Shown: positions 28,401 to 39,464, counted from the stretch's first letter. The stretch is 64,000 nucleotides of DNA from Hepsetus odoe (GCA_017165825.1 CM029369.1:4105985-4169984); one strand, 5' to 3'. A program made the numbers and translations. The notes: generated from the letters alone by a model not told the origin.

Positions 28401-31400
28401 AGTGAAGCTGGACCTGCATCAGAATCTGTTACATGCAAAGATCCATTTGGTAAGCCAATACTTATTCTAAAGAGATTCCTACAGCCTAAAACTTGTACAT
28501 AACACATATCATTACAATGATATTGCTGTCCTTCTCTGCCTCAGATAAACCAAGCCAACCAGGTGAGATAGACACAGTGCTGGTAACTAAAGACTACATT
28601 ACCATTCGCTGGGAAGCTCCCGAATGCGATGGAGGAAAGCCTGTCCTTGGCTACTGGATCGAGTGCAGGAAATCAGGAGAGAGCACCTGGAAGAAATGCA
28701 ACAGGGAACTCTCAAAGGAAAAAGAATTCACTCAAGGTGGTTTACACGAGGCCACTGAGTATGAGTTTAGAGTGTTTGCTGAAAATGAAACAGGAGTCAG
28801 CAGACCTCGCAGGACTGCAACTGGAATCAAAACTAAACTGAGCGGTAAGTATAATTCGTGCCGATGTTTACATTTGCAATTTGCAATTCACCACAATTAA
28901 TTTCCATCAACAAATATATGCCATTTTTCTTCTACATATTTTATCAGTTGGAGCTCAACCAGCCCTCAGAAAGGAGATAGATGAAGTCTCTGCCAAGCTT
29001 GGACAGACGGCCACCCTAAAATGCCAGATTGTTGGAAGACCTGTTCCAGAAATCAAATGGTACAAAGGTGGAAAGGAAATCAAGGAGGGACGCAAATATG
29101 CTGCGACCTCTGATGGCCGTAACCATACACTTACAATCTCAACAGACCAACAGGAAGATGAGGGCTTGTACACATGCAAGGCTGTCAACGAAGCTGGTGA
29201 ATGTGAGGCCAGTGGCTCTCTGGTCCTGGAAGCAGCACCGCAATTCCCTGCTCCATTAAAAGACAAGATCTTTGCAGGCTGTGGTACAACTGTACGCATT
29301 CATGCTGTATACATAGGCCGACCTGTGCCCAAGATCATGTGGCTGCATGGCGCCAAACCCGTTGAGCCCTCTGAGAATGTCAGTGTTGAGAATACAGAGT
29401 ACTACACTCATTTAATTTTGAAGAATGTTCAACGAAGGGTGAATGGTGGACAGTACAGAATCAGGATCAACAATCACTTTGGTGCTGCAGACACAGTAAC
29501 TCACCTTGAAATCCTAGGTATTTTCTTCAGTTCATAAAAAAATACACACTTGCCTTTTTTGTAGAGTTGTAGGACACAAATAACTTTTTTTTTTGTCCAC
29601 AGACAAGCCTGCCATGCCAGAAGGTCCTATTGTACTTGAAGCTTTACTGAAGAATTCCGTAATCATTAGCTGGAAGGCACCAAAAGATGATGGTGGATCA
29701 ATGATCACAAACTACATTGTGGAGAAGCGTGAAGACAAGGAAGGTGCTGAGTGGACACTCGTGTCTTCATCTATCACAGGCACTTCATGTCGCATTCCCA
29801 ATCTTGTGGAAAACCAAGGCTACTTCTTCCGTGTTTCTGCACAAAACCGTTATGGCAGCAGTGAACTGCTGGAGACACCATCTGCTGTCCTGATCAAGAG
29901 TCAGTTAGGTAAGTTTTGAAATATTAAGAACTAAAATAACTATCAGAGGGGACATTTTTAGGATGATATATTCATGCACGTCAAATGTTTTACAGATAAA
30001 CCAGGAGCACCACTAAATCCGGCTGTGTCTGGAGTGACCAAAAACTCTTGTATTGTGTCTTGGAAACCACCTCTCAGCGACGGAGGTTCCAAGATCAAGA
30101 ACTATCGTCTTGAGAAGCGAGAGAAGAAGAAGGCTGAATGGCTTGCTGTAACCACAGATGAGATCCACCAGACAGTTTATTCAGTTAAGGGGCTAACAGA
30201 AGGGGTTGAGTACATTTTCCGTGTGAAATGTGAAAATCTTGGTGGAGAGAGTGAATACAGTGAAGAGTCTGACCCTGTTGTTCCAAAGACTGAAGTTGAA
30301 GTACAGGCCCCAGCCTTCAAGGAAGACCTCAGGAACATGAGCGTGAAGTACAAGAGCAGCGCAACGTTTGTTTGCAAGATAACAGGAAAACCCAAACCTG
30401 TGATCAAATGGTTCAAACGTGGCAAAGAAATTCATGGAGATGGAACCAAAATCAAGATTCAGGAATTCAAGGGAGGTTATCACCAGCTTGTTATTTCTAA
30501 TACTGATGAGGAAGACTCAACTGTGTACCAGATTAGAGCAACAAACCAGGGAGGATCTATCTCTGCCACTGTTTCTCTAGATGTTGAAAGTAAGTTGTCA
30601 AGAACATATCGCACATTGAATTATCAGTTTAATTCAGTATTAAGAATACATGAATAATTACAAAATGTATTTGTCTTACAGTACCTGCAAAGATTCATCT
30701 ACCTAAGAACTTACAAGATAAAGAAGCTATCCATGCTCTTCGTGGTGAGGTGGTGAACATCAAGATTCCATTCAGTGGAAAACCCGATCCAGTTATCACA
30801 TGGCAGAAAGGACAAGACCTTATTGATAATAATGGCTATTATCAAGTCATTGTCACAAGATCATTTACATCTTTGGTCTTTCCAAATGGAGTTGAAAGGA
30901 AAGATGCTGGATTTTATATTGTCTGTGCCAAGAACAGATTTGGAATTGACCAGCAAACAGTCGAACTCGATGTTGCAGATGTACCTGATCCACCTCGTGG
31001 TATCAAAGTTAGCGATGTGTCTAGAGATTCTGTATCTCTGGACTGGGTGGCACCTGCTAGTGATGGTGGAAGTAGAGTTACGAACTATATCATAGAAAAG
31101 TGTGCTACCACAGCAGAGAGATGGATCCGTGTTGCTCAGTCACGTGACACTCGCTACACTGTCACCAACTTGTTTGGAAAGACAAGTTACCAATTCCGTG
31201 TGATAGCAGAAAGTAAATTTGGTCAAAGTGCACCATCTGAACCTAGTGGACCTGTGGTGACCAAAGAAGACAAAACGAGAGTTCTTAATTACGATGAGGA
31301 AGTTGATGACAGCATGGCTGTGTCTGCAGGCAAAGCTCCACATTCCGAGGCTAAGAACTTACATAACAAATACATGATTGCTGAAGAGCTTGGCCGTGGA

Positions 31401-34400
31401 AAGTTTGGCATTGTTCATCGTTGTGTTGAAATTAGCTCGGAGAAGACCTTCATGGCTAAATTCATCAAAGTGAGAGGTGCTGATCAAGCAATAGTCAAGA
31501 AAGAAATCATAACACTAAATCTGGCCCGTCATAAGAACTTCCTTTTGCTTCATGAGTCGTTCGACAGTCCTGAAGAACTTGTCATGATCTATGAGTTTAT
31601 CTCTGGTGTTGACATATTTGAGCGCCTCAACACACCTGATTTCCACCTCAACGAATCTGTAATCGTGAACTACATCAGACAGGTGTGTGAAGCTCTTGAG
31701 TATCTGCACAGCAAGAGCTATGGTCATTTTGATATCAGACCTGAGAACATTGTGTACACCACAAGAAGAGCAGCCAATGTCAAGATCATTGAAATGGGAC
31801 AAGCTAGACATCTGACCCCTGGAGAACAAATCAAGATTCAGTACACAGCAGCTGAATATTCTGCACCTGAAATCCATCAGAATGAGATGGTCAGCACGGT
31901 CACAGACATGTGGTCTGTTGGTGTATTAGTGTATGTTCTCCTCAGTGGACTCAATCCTTTCATTGCTGAAACCAACCAACAAACAGTTGACAACATCTCA
32001 AATGCCGAATACAGTTTTGAGGACGAGTCCTTCAAGGATGTAAGTGTTGAAGCATTGGACTTTATTGACCGCCTGCTTACTAAAGATCGTAAACATCGCA
32101 TGACAGCTGCTGAGGCATTAAATCATCCTTGGCTGACAATGAGCACGGAGCAGCTTAGCACTAGGTCAATTAAGACCACAAGGCACAAGAGGTACTACCA
32201 AGCAATGGTGAAGAAAGAATGGAACACAGTTGTTGCATCTGCTCGTGTTGCTTCTGGTGGAGCCATCAGATGTCAGAGAGGTGTAACAGTTGCCAAAGCA
32301 AAGATTGCACCATTTGAGCATGGTCCAGTTGCTGGGCAAATTAAACATGGCGTTGCTAATGAAGGTGATGATATCAAGTTTATTTGCAACATTGATAATT
32401 ATGACAGTGCTACCGAGGTTACATGGTACTGTGGTGTCAGACAACTTGAAGAAGGCGCTCGATATGAGATTATCTATGATGAGGGGCTTGCGACTATATC
32501 TATCAAGGGCATCACTAGAACAGATGATGGAACATACAGATGCAAGGTTGTTAATGAGTATGGTGAGGACAGTGCATACGCAGAGCTCTTTGTCAGAGGT
32601 GTCAGAGAATACCGCAGCTTCTACACAGCAAAGAAAGTTGTGAAGAAAGTGAAACGTAGAGTAGACACAGCTAGACTTCTTCAGAGACCACCAGAGTTCA
32701 CCCTTCCTTTGTGCAACCGCACCGCTTACATTGGCGAAGATGTTCGTTTTGGGGTCACCATTACAGTGCACCCTGAACCACGTGTCATTTGGCTGAAATC
32801 TGGACAGAAGATATCTCCAGGAGACGACGATAGAAAATACACTTTTGTCAGTGACAAGGGCCTGTATCAGTTAGTGATTCACCATCTTGATCCTGATGAT
32901 GATGCTGAATACTCTGTAGTAGCACGCAACAGGTACGGTGATGACAGCTGTAAGGCTCGTCTTACGGTGGTCCCTCGTCCTGCCCCGGCTGATAACACCT
33001 TGAGACCCATGTTCAAACGACTACTGGCAAACCTGGAATGCAGAGAGGGCCAGAGTGCACGATATGAGATAAGAGTGTCAGGAACACCATCACTGAAATG
33101 GGAGAAAGATGGCACACCACTGGCATTCGGTCCACAAATTGAAGTGGTTCATGAAGGCTTAGACTACTTTGTTTTACACATTAGAGACACTCTTCCAGAG
33201 GATTCTGGCACATACAGAGTCACTGCAACCAATTCAGCTGGTTCTGCCAGCTGTCAAGCCACACTCAAGGTTGAACGTGTGACACATGTCAAGAAGGACT
33301 TTGAGAGTGAGGAAGAAAAGAAGAAGAAACAAGCTCTTGACCAGCAACAGATTGACAAGAAGGTACGACTAACTCAGATTCTTGCTGGTGCAGATGTCAC
33401 CCCACTTACTCCTGTTGCAAAACAGGCATTGAGAGAGGCTGCAAGTATGTTCAAGCCAGCAGTTACCACCAAGAAAGGAAAGACTGAAGCTGAGGAAGCA
33501 AAGGAAAAAGAAGAGAAAAGGAAGAGAGCAGAGGAAAAGAGACTGAGAATGCCATATGTCGTTCCTCAACCTCGTGTTCTTGCTCCCACCGCTCTAGAGG
33601 AGGACATGGAGATCAAACACTTTAAACCATTCTCTGACATGAAATGGTATAAGAAACTACGGGACCAATATGAGTTCCCTGAGCCAATGGACAAAATTCC
33701 CCAAAAGAGACTTAAGCGTATCCGGCTTTCAAGGTGGGAACAATTCTATGAGGTGCCCTTGCCACGGATTAAAGTCCATTATAAACCAAAATGGCATATT
33801 CCTGCTTCACAAGATGACTTGGAAACCGTAAGACCAGCAAGGCGCCGTACACCTTCTCCAGAAATGGACACCTACTACAGAATTAGACGGCGATCACTTG
33901 GAGATCTTTCTGATGAAGAACTGCTTCTTCCAGTTAATGAATACCTGTCAATGAAGAGGACTGAGGAGGAAAGACTCAGACTTGAAGAGGAACTTGAACT
34001 GGGCTACTCTGCATCTCCACCCAGTCTGAGTCCTGTACGTTTTGAACTTTCTGCTTTGCGTCATCCCTCACCAAAGAGAACTAGGTATGATGAGGAGGAA
34101 GAAGAAGAAGAAGTTCCAGTATATGACTCCTATCGTATTCCCTCTAAGTATGAGACTGGCCCAAGTTACATTGATCTTCGCCAACGACATGAAAGGGCAA
34201 CATACAGACCTCCAAGACAGAAGCAAAGGATGTATGAGGAAAAGGAGGATCAAGAACTGCTCAGATCAGTCACTACCACCACCAAGCTCACTTCCTATAA
34301 GAGTCAACTGAAACACATAGAGTTTGAGGAAAAAACAAAAACTGCAAGAAAAGAGAAAAGAGTTTCAGTATCAGTAATGGAAGGAGCTGCAGTGGAAATA

Positions 34401-37400
34401 CCTGATGTTCCCATGAAATCATTTTCAACTGGCTATGCTGGAGTCACCCGTAAACTTCCAACTGAGAGAAAGGAAATAGTCAGACCTCCAACACCTCCAC
34501 GCTCCCTGAGCCCTATTTCAACCGAGAGAGAGGTCATTACTCAAGATCTATCCACAAAAGTTGATTACATGCAAAGGTATGAAACTAAGAAGAAAGCTCT
34601 GAAAACTAAAACAAAGTTTGAAATTGTTACTCAGGAGCCATTCAGTCTTGACCATGTACCTAGGGTGACCGTAAGAATGAGGTCTCACCGGGTGCCAGTT
34701 GGCCAGAATACAAAATTCACACTGAATGTCCAGTCTAAGCCTGAGGCCAGAATCCAATGGTATCACAACGGCCGGCCCATTCAAGAAGGCAAAAAGTACC
34801 GCATGTATAACATGAGCGGAGTTCTTTCTCTCCAGATCATTGACTGCCAAGAAGAAGACAGTGGCACATATCGTGTTGTCTGCACAAATGCAAAGGGAGA
34901 AGCCTCTGACTATGCCACTCTTGAGGTTGCTGGAGGTGCTTTTTCTGCATTTGCTTCCCAACGGAAGGATGAAGAACCTCCAGCTCCTTTTGTACCCGAG
35001 ATGACAAAAACGGACGTGTACCATGTGTCATCATCAAAGGCAGCTGAAACTTCAGAAATACAAGTTTCAAAGACAGTAACTGAAATCAAAACTTCAGAAA
35101 TCAAAGCAGAGACAAAAACTGTTGTTCATGAAGAATATGCATCATCTGAGATTAAACTTGAGGAAAGCAAGACAGTGATGGAAGTTCTAGTAGAGACAAA
35201 GAAACCAACGCTTCCAGCTAAAATACTGACCAAGCCGCAGTCCCTTACAGTATCTGAGGGAGAGACAGCAAAATTTACATGTGACGTCGATGGTGAACCT
35301 GCACCCAGTATAACATGGCTGAGGGAGGGAAAAGCGGTTGTGTCATCTCACCGTCATCATGTGACAACATTAGAATTCAAGTCTACGTTTGAGATTTCTC
35401 AAGTGGAGACCTCAGATGAAGGTAATTACACACTGGTCGTGGAGAATTCAGAGGGCAAACAAGAGGCTCAGTTCACCTTGACTGTTCGCAAACCAACACC
35501 TGTGCAGAAAGTTGTTGCTTCTCCACCAAGAGTGAAATCTCCAGAGTCTCCTCGTCTTAAGTCACCCACAGGAATCAAATCCCCACCAAGAATTAAGTCA
35601 CCTGAGCCAATTAGGTCACCCCAGAGAGTTAAGTCCCCACTGACAGCAAAATCACCACCGCCAAGAGAGAAAGCAGCAAAGCCTACCTTCACAGCAGAGC
35701 TGAAGGACACCTTGGCTTCATCAGATACCATTGTTAAGCTGTCCGTGAACGTGACTGGTGAGCCTAAACCAGTTATCTCCTGGATGAAAGATGGAAAGGT
35801 AGGTATAGTGTATTAATTGCTTAGATTTAACAATATATTTATACCAGAAACTTTAATGATTGTGTTCAATATTTCAGATTGTGCCTCAGGGTGGCAAATT
35901 TGAAATATATGAGGAACATGGTTCTGCACACCTTGAAATCTACGATTCTGATGTCTCTGATAGCGGTGTGTATAAATGCACTGCAACAAACAGAGCTGGA
36001 TCAGTTTCTACAAGTTGCATTGTCACTGTTAAAGGTAAGATAAGAGCTGTTAATGACTACCAGCATATTAATAATAATAATAAAGTTTATTAACCAATTA
36101 AGTTTGTTCTTTCAGAATCAACAAAAATGCTCGCTGGTAGTGTGGAAAGAAAAGCAGAGCAAACAGAACAAATTGTAAAAAAGGAGGTTGTCTATGAGGA
36201 AGTCCAGTCTTATACAGAAATGAAAGTATCCCAAACACAAATGACCATGATCGAGGGTCAGTCTGTCACACTAAAAGCAAACATCCCTGGGGCTTCCGAT
36301 GTGAAATGGATTCTGAATGGAGTGCAGCTGGAGAATTCAGAGCATTACAGATACGGTGTGTCTGGCAATGACCAAACTTTGACTATTAAAAGCGTCAGTT
36401 CCAACGATAGAGGAATCCTCACCTGTGAGGCAACAACCGAACAAGGAGTTGTCAAGTGCCATTTTGACTCAGCGGTGACTCAAAAGCGCTCAGATGCACC
36501 ACGTTTTGTTGTGCAGCCACGTTCCCAGAATGTAAATGAGGGGCAAGATGTCATCTTTTCTTGTGAAATCACAGGAGAGCCAGCTCCTGAAGTTGAATGG
36601 CTCAAAAACAATGCAGTGGTAAGTCCTTTCACAACTTATTAAACCACTGCAGATGCCAAATCGAACTAGTCTCCATGAGAAAAGTACACGCTGAGATTAG
36701 GAAACAAAACATTTCTTCATTATTTGGAAATATGAACAGCATTTTGAACCATAACACTTTATGTTTTTTTATTTTTTCAGCTGTCTGTTACATCAAACAT
36801 GAAACTGAGCCGTGTTAAGAATGTGTACAAACTGGAGATTCAGAACGCCGCTGTTGAAGACAGTGGAAAATACACCATTAAAGCCAAGAACCAATTTGGA
36901 CAGAGTTCTGTTACAGCATCTCTCAACGTTCTAAGTAAGTGTTTGCCTCTCCTTGCATTAGATTGACATTTGCATGAATGCACAGTGAGCTTCCTTGTGT
37001 TTTCCTCCTGAGATGTGTATGAAATTGCTACATTTAAGTCAGCACAAACTTACTTCAAGGATAATATCACAGTTTTTTTAATGTAATGCAGTTAATGTAT
37101 TGTATTGTACGTCATTTGAATGTTCATGTTTGAACTGGTTATTGAATTGAGATCTCCAGACTATAGTACAGTATTATTTGTGCATGGATAATACTGTGCA
37201 GACAATATAGTCGAAAACACGTTTAACGGGAGATCTGCCGTTTGAACTGTATACTTTAATTGGAATGTTTCTCTACCGGATCTCTTGCCTGTATGAATGA
37301 CCTGGTGATTATTTGCTATACCCTCCTAGCTCTTGTTGAAGAACCTGTGAAAATGGTAGTAGTGGAGAAAAGTTCCGATGCTACAAGTCTGCAAGGCAGC

Positions 37401-38022
37401 TACTCTGCCTTGCATACGGCTTCTTCATTGCAGGAGGCAGCCTTTTGCAGCTCCAGCATGGCACAGGTTAAATTTCAGAGCATGTCTGCAACTAGCATGA
37501 CCTCCATGACATCCGAATCAATGGTAGCCATGAGTTCAAGCAGCATGACGGAAATGTCCAGTCACTCACATGTTGCAGGATCTTCCATCAGATCCATTTC
37601 TCGTGGGCTCAAAGGTGAGCTTGAAAGAAACCTCCCTTCGTTTATTTAAGTGCCATGTTGCAGGCCTTGAGACATGTGATGCCAGCTCATGTGGAGTTGC
37701 TCACTTTTTTGTTCTTTTTCACACAGGTACACCACCCAAAATCGAAGCTCTCCCTGAAGATATCAGCATCCAGTCAGGAAAAGTTTTGACAGTGGCCTGC
37801 TCTTTCACTGGAGATCCAGTGCCCGACGTTGAGTGGTCCCATTCAGGGAAGAAACTGTCCAGCGAAGACAAAGGAAGGTTCCAGATCAAAACATCCGAGG
37901 ACATCACAACACTCACCATTAGTGGCGTAAAAGAGAACGATGCTGGGGCGTACACCCTCAGACTTTCCAACGAGCTTGGGTCTGATACCGCTACTGTCAA
38001 TGTTAGCATTCGATCTATGTAA
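1..38022 (+). CDS. ttn: Titin, 3' portion (A-band C-zone to C-terminus), 38 exons, 5' end outside window
   Basis: Titin is the giant sarcomeric protein that spans from Z-disc to M-band. In the A-band it acts as a thick-filament ruler binding myosin and myosin-binding protein C, and its C-terminus anchors in the M-band. The reading frame is open from base 1 and splices through 38 exons with canonical GT-AG junctions to TAA at 38020-38022. Identification rests on the regular 11-domain Ig/Fn3 super-repeats, the Ig-Ig-Fn-Fn-Ig-Ig-Fn block, the kinase with its GHFDIRPEN loop, M5 (ILTKPQSLTVSEGE), KSP repeats and M10 (PPKIEALPEDISI). Introns are phase 1 throughout the A-band; the introns splitting the M6 and M8 Ig domains are phase 0. 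Fish commonly carry two tandem titin genes, and which copy this is cannot be told from the window, although FKBP7 downstream suggests the 3'-most copy. Confidence 0.97.
13554..16975 (+). CDS. ttn: Titin exons completing C-zone super-repeat (exons 2-9 of window)
   Basis: Eight exons that, with the last two domains of the giant exon, complete one 11-domain super-repeat. They are 13554-13850 (Fn3), 13959-14546 (Ig+Fn3), 14629-14931 (Fn3), 15041-15337 (Fn3), 15461-15748 (Ig), 15843-16142 (Fn3), 16252-16554 (Fn3) and 16670-16975 (Fn3). All are phase 1 at both ends with lengths divisible by three, so introns coincide with domain borders. Intron sizes are about 80-125 bp. Fn3 exons cluster at 297-306 nt and the Ig-only exon is 288 nt. 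Confidence 0.93.
17067..20694 (+). CDS. ttn: Titin exons 10-14 (first part): next C-zone super-repeat
   Basis: Exon 10 (17067-18833, 589 codons) encodes Ig-Fn-Fn-Ig-Fn-Fn. Exon 11 (18924-19217) is Fn3, exon 12 (19335-19619) Ig and exon 13 (19704-20003) Fn3. Exon 14 starts at 20094 with two Fn3 domains that finish the 11-domain unit near 20694. In exon 13 the strongly conserved DGG turn of the Fn3 fold reads DGC. The exons are phase 1 with GT-AG borders. The partial fusion of domains into exons 10 and 14 shows intermediate intron density between the giant exon and the one-domain exons. Confidence 0.93.
20695..24535 (+). CDS. ttn: Titin exons 14 (rest) to 20: C-zone super-repeat
   Basis: Exon 14 continues to 22160 with Ig-Fn-Fn-Ig-Fn (whole exon 20094-22160, 689 codons, seven domains). 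Then come 22249-22551 (Fn3), 22656-22961 (Fn3), 23045-23335 (Ig), 23457-23753 (Fn3), 23832-24137 (Fn3) and 24233-24535 (Fn3). The domain order Ig-Fn-Fn-Ig-Fn-Fn-Fn-Ig-Fn-Fn-Fn is again exact. The Fn3 in exon 16 has a short insertion in the C-C' region (RKPYTVTGEGRW), as some titin Fn3 domains do. Confidence 0.93.
24625..28844 (+). CDS. ttn: Titin exons 21-29: last C-zone super-repeat
   Basis: Exons: 24625-24906 (Ig), 25012-25605 (Fn-Fn), 25851-26138 (Ig), 26227-26526 (Fn3), 26615-26917 (Fn3), 27031-27333 (Fn3), 27470-28054 (Ig-Fn), 28147-28449 (Fn3) and 28545-28844 (Fn3). This is the seventh complete 11-domain unit in the window and the last before the P-zone. The start of exon 28 is ambiguous: an AG at 28118-28119 gives a 330-nt exon, whereas the AG at 28145-28146 gives 303 nt, the standard Fn3 exon size, and keeps frame. 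I chose 28147. Confidence 0.91.
28948..31285 (+). CDS. ttn: Titin A-band P-zone domains A164-A170 (exons 30-33 start)
   Basis: Exon 30 (28948-29517) encodes two adjacent Ig domains, exon 31 (29603-29908) an Fn3, exon 32 (29996-30589) Fn3-Ig, and exon 33 begins (30682) with Ig-Fn3 before the kinase. The order Ig-Ig-Fn-Fn-Ig-Ig-Fn is the published A164-A170 arrangement at the edge of the bare zone. A168-A169 is the known docking site for MuRF ubiquitin ligases, and here those Ig domains correspond to about 30300-30589 and 30682-30985. The assignment of domain names is by order and position relative to the kinase. Confidence 0.92.
30682..35798 (+). CDS. ttn: Titin exon Mex1: A169-A170, kinase, M1-M5 and linkers
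   Basis: A 5117-nt exon, phase 1 in and phase 0 out (donor gtaggt at 35799). In order it holds: Ig A169; Fn3 A170; kinase (about 31371-32135) with a regulatory tail (RSIKTTRHKRYYQAMVKKEW); Ig M1 (about 32310-32615); M2 (about 32690-32985); M3 (about 33000-33290); a long charged linker rich in K/E/R with Y- and P-containing segments (about 33300-34640, including a DEEEEEEE run near 34090); M4 (about 34640-34930); a Ser/Thr/Glu linker; M5 (about 35210-35495); a KSP-repeat linker (about 35515-35680); and the first half of M6. This is the fish equivalent of the human M-band first exon. Confidence 0.94.
31371..32135 (+). other. ttn: Titin kinase catalytic domain (atypical / pseudokinase-like)
   Basis: The domain sits at the A-band/M-band border, between Fn3 A170 and Ig M1. 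The glycine loop is LGRGKFGIVHR. The ATP-lysine motif is MAKFIKV, with Lys in place of the usual VAIK context. The catalytic loop is GHFDIRPEN (around 31721-31747), with Phe in the HRD Arg position but Asp retained. The metal-binding DFG is EMG (IIEMGQAR, around 31785-31808). The tail after NHPWL is the autoinhibitory segment. In mammals this domain is a mechanosensitive scaffold with little or no catalytic activity, binding NBR1/p62. The altered DFG and HRD are consistent with that. From memory mammalian titin has EFG here, so the Met is a fish difference to confirm. Confidence 0.93.
35515..35680 (+). other. ttn: KSP phosphorylation repeats in titin M-band linker (is4-type)
   Basis: Between Ig M5 and M6 the protein reads a run of short Lys-Ser-Pro repeats with spacing of roughly 6-8 residues (VKSPESPRLKSP, IKSPPRIKSP, VKSPLTAKSP). 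Titin KSP motifs are known substrates of proline-directed kinases in differentiating muscle. Seven or so SP sites are visible, most preceded by Lys. Confidence 0.88.
35878..36934 (+). CDS. ttn: Titin M-band exons Mex2-Mex4 (Ig M6-M8)
   Basis: Three exons: 35878-36034 (second half of an Ig begun in the previous exon), 36116-36618 (a linker with VYEEVQSYTEM, one whole Ig, then the first half of another, DAPRFVVQPRSQNVNEG) and 36781-36934 (second half, ending LNVL). Intron phases alternate 0,1,0,1 because introns cut inside Ig domains, unlike the A-band. M-band Igs here dock obscurin, myomesin and FHL2 in mammals. I count only these three Ig domains between the KSP linker and the Ser-rich exon. 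Confidence 0.9.
37330..37614 (+). CDS. ttn: Titin Mex5-like exon encoding Ser/Met-rich is7 linker
   Basis: A 285-nt exon with phase 1 at both ends, so it can be skipped without a frame change. It encodes a disordered linker beginning TLVEEPVKMVVVEKSS, followed by a very Ser/Met/Thr-rich tract (SMSATSMTSMTSESMVAM). In mammals the equivalent exon is alternatively spliced and its product, M-is7, binds calpain-3. The position directly before the M10 exon and the symmetric phase support the assignment, though sequence similarity is weak. Confidence 0.85.
37727..38022 (+). CDS. ttn: Titin last exon, Ig domain M10 and stop
   Basis: This exon encodes the C-terminal Ig: GTPPKIEALPEDISIQSGK near the start, a Trp at the core position (VEWSHSG), and DAGAYTLRLSNELGSD, ending VNVSIRSM and TAA at 38020-38022. 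M10 of human titin ends in IHIRSI and binds obscurin and obscurin-like 1; truncating or missense changes there cause tibial muscular dystrophy. The acceptor is cacacag before 37727, phase 1. Confidence 0.95.
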
Positions 38023-39070
38023 AGAAAAATCATACTAGTAATCCAACCCCTTTTCCTTCCTGCAATATCTGTTTATTTGTTGAATGAGTAAAAAAAATAC
38101 TCTATTCTTGATAAAGACCTGGATCTCTGTTCTTGTAAATATGAAGTATTTTTATACCAAACTTGACATTAATTTATGCCAAACTAGACTAAAGTCTAAA
38201 GTTGTTATAAAATGTGCCATATTGGATAATTATGACTAGGATTTTTGAACCATTTTTCTGTGACGTGTACATAATGTATATAGCCGAATTTAACGGTTAT
38301 GAGAACTGTATGAATGGTTATTTATGACAATTTTAACTGAAAAAATGGAACTAAATGTTTAACAGGAGAAAGTTTCCCTAGGAACGAATACCCTGTGAAA
38401 CTTGTAACAAAACTACGTGCCTCAACAAAAAGTTGAAGTCTTAAGATTGCCTCAGCAGGTAGAGAGGCTCCCTGTTGAAGTTCTACAAAATCAGAGACAA
38501 TGTTATGCACTGTACATCTGTGCAGGCAGTAATGCAATACTCACGAATTTGTAACTTGACCATAAGACCTTGAGTGCTGTTTGCATCTTACCCTCGTGTA
38601 AGCAGCACGACTAGGCCTTGTGTTCAGACTGACGATGTCATACCACGACTTTAATGACAGGCTCAAGGTGCGAGCGGCCTGCGGTTTGAGCTGATAATAA
38701 TGTTACGTGCACACTTTCTGGCAAAGGACCACTTGAATCGGATTTCATGAAAGTAACATCACCTGGCCATTCGTTTCTAAATCGGTTCGAATGCTTCTTT
38801 GCAGAATGTGTGCCGCCTCTTGGAGGATTGATAGGTTATAATTTGTGTGTTTGTGTGTGTTAGCTTTAGATTCTTACCTTGTCAGCAATCAGGGTCATTA
38901 TCAAGCAATGTACCACAGCGACTACATCTGCTGTGCTAAGAAAAATACATCAATGTAATACCCTGCACTTTGATTTAATTGCAATTAATTTATGTAGCAT
39001 CACATATATATTCAGCCTCCTTGAGTTTTATGAATGTCTGATTTAATAAAGCATGATTTCAGCACTATAT
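38023..39070 (+). other. ttn: Titin 3' UTR
   Basis: Noncoding A/T-rich sequence following the titin stop, with no further acceptor or coding similarity seen. It runs to the first good polyadenylation hexamer AATAAA (39045-39050), after which cleavage would fall near 39065-39075. The extent is inferred from the signal only. Confidence 0.7.
39045..39050 (+). promoter_or_regulatory. ttn: Polyadenylation signal AATAAA, titin
   Basis: Canonical hexamer about 1.02 kb after the titin stop codon, followed within 30-60 nt by T-rich sequence (tttagtatttgtagttt). Confidence 0.65.
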
Positions 39071-39464
39071 AGCTTTAGTATTTGTAGTTTATTATTTCGT
39101 CTCTGTTTATCTCATAAAACATTGAAGATATTAGACATTGCATTTTTTCCAGTGCTTCATTTCTTTAACGCATATCGTAACCATCATGTTACCACAAAGT
39201 TTAGGACTCTATTACAGGAGTGACACCAATTGTTAGTTCTATATTCTAGCACAGATATATGACATTTGCAAACTTCATCCATACAAATATACAAAATTAT
39301 AGATGATTAATTAAAACCTCATTTATTTTTATTGCACATAAAGGACAAAAGTATTGATGCACCCCTCATTTCTTTATATTTTGCTTGATACATTGCAAAA
39401 ATACATTACACCTCAAAGTGTGAAGATTAAATGGAAAAAAATTAGAGCAATGTTTTAGTGCTCC

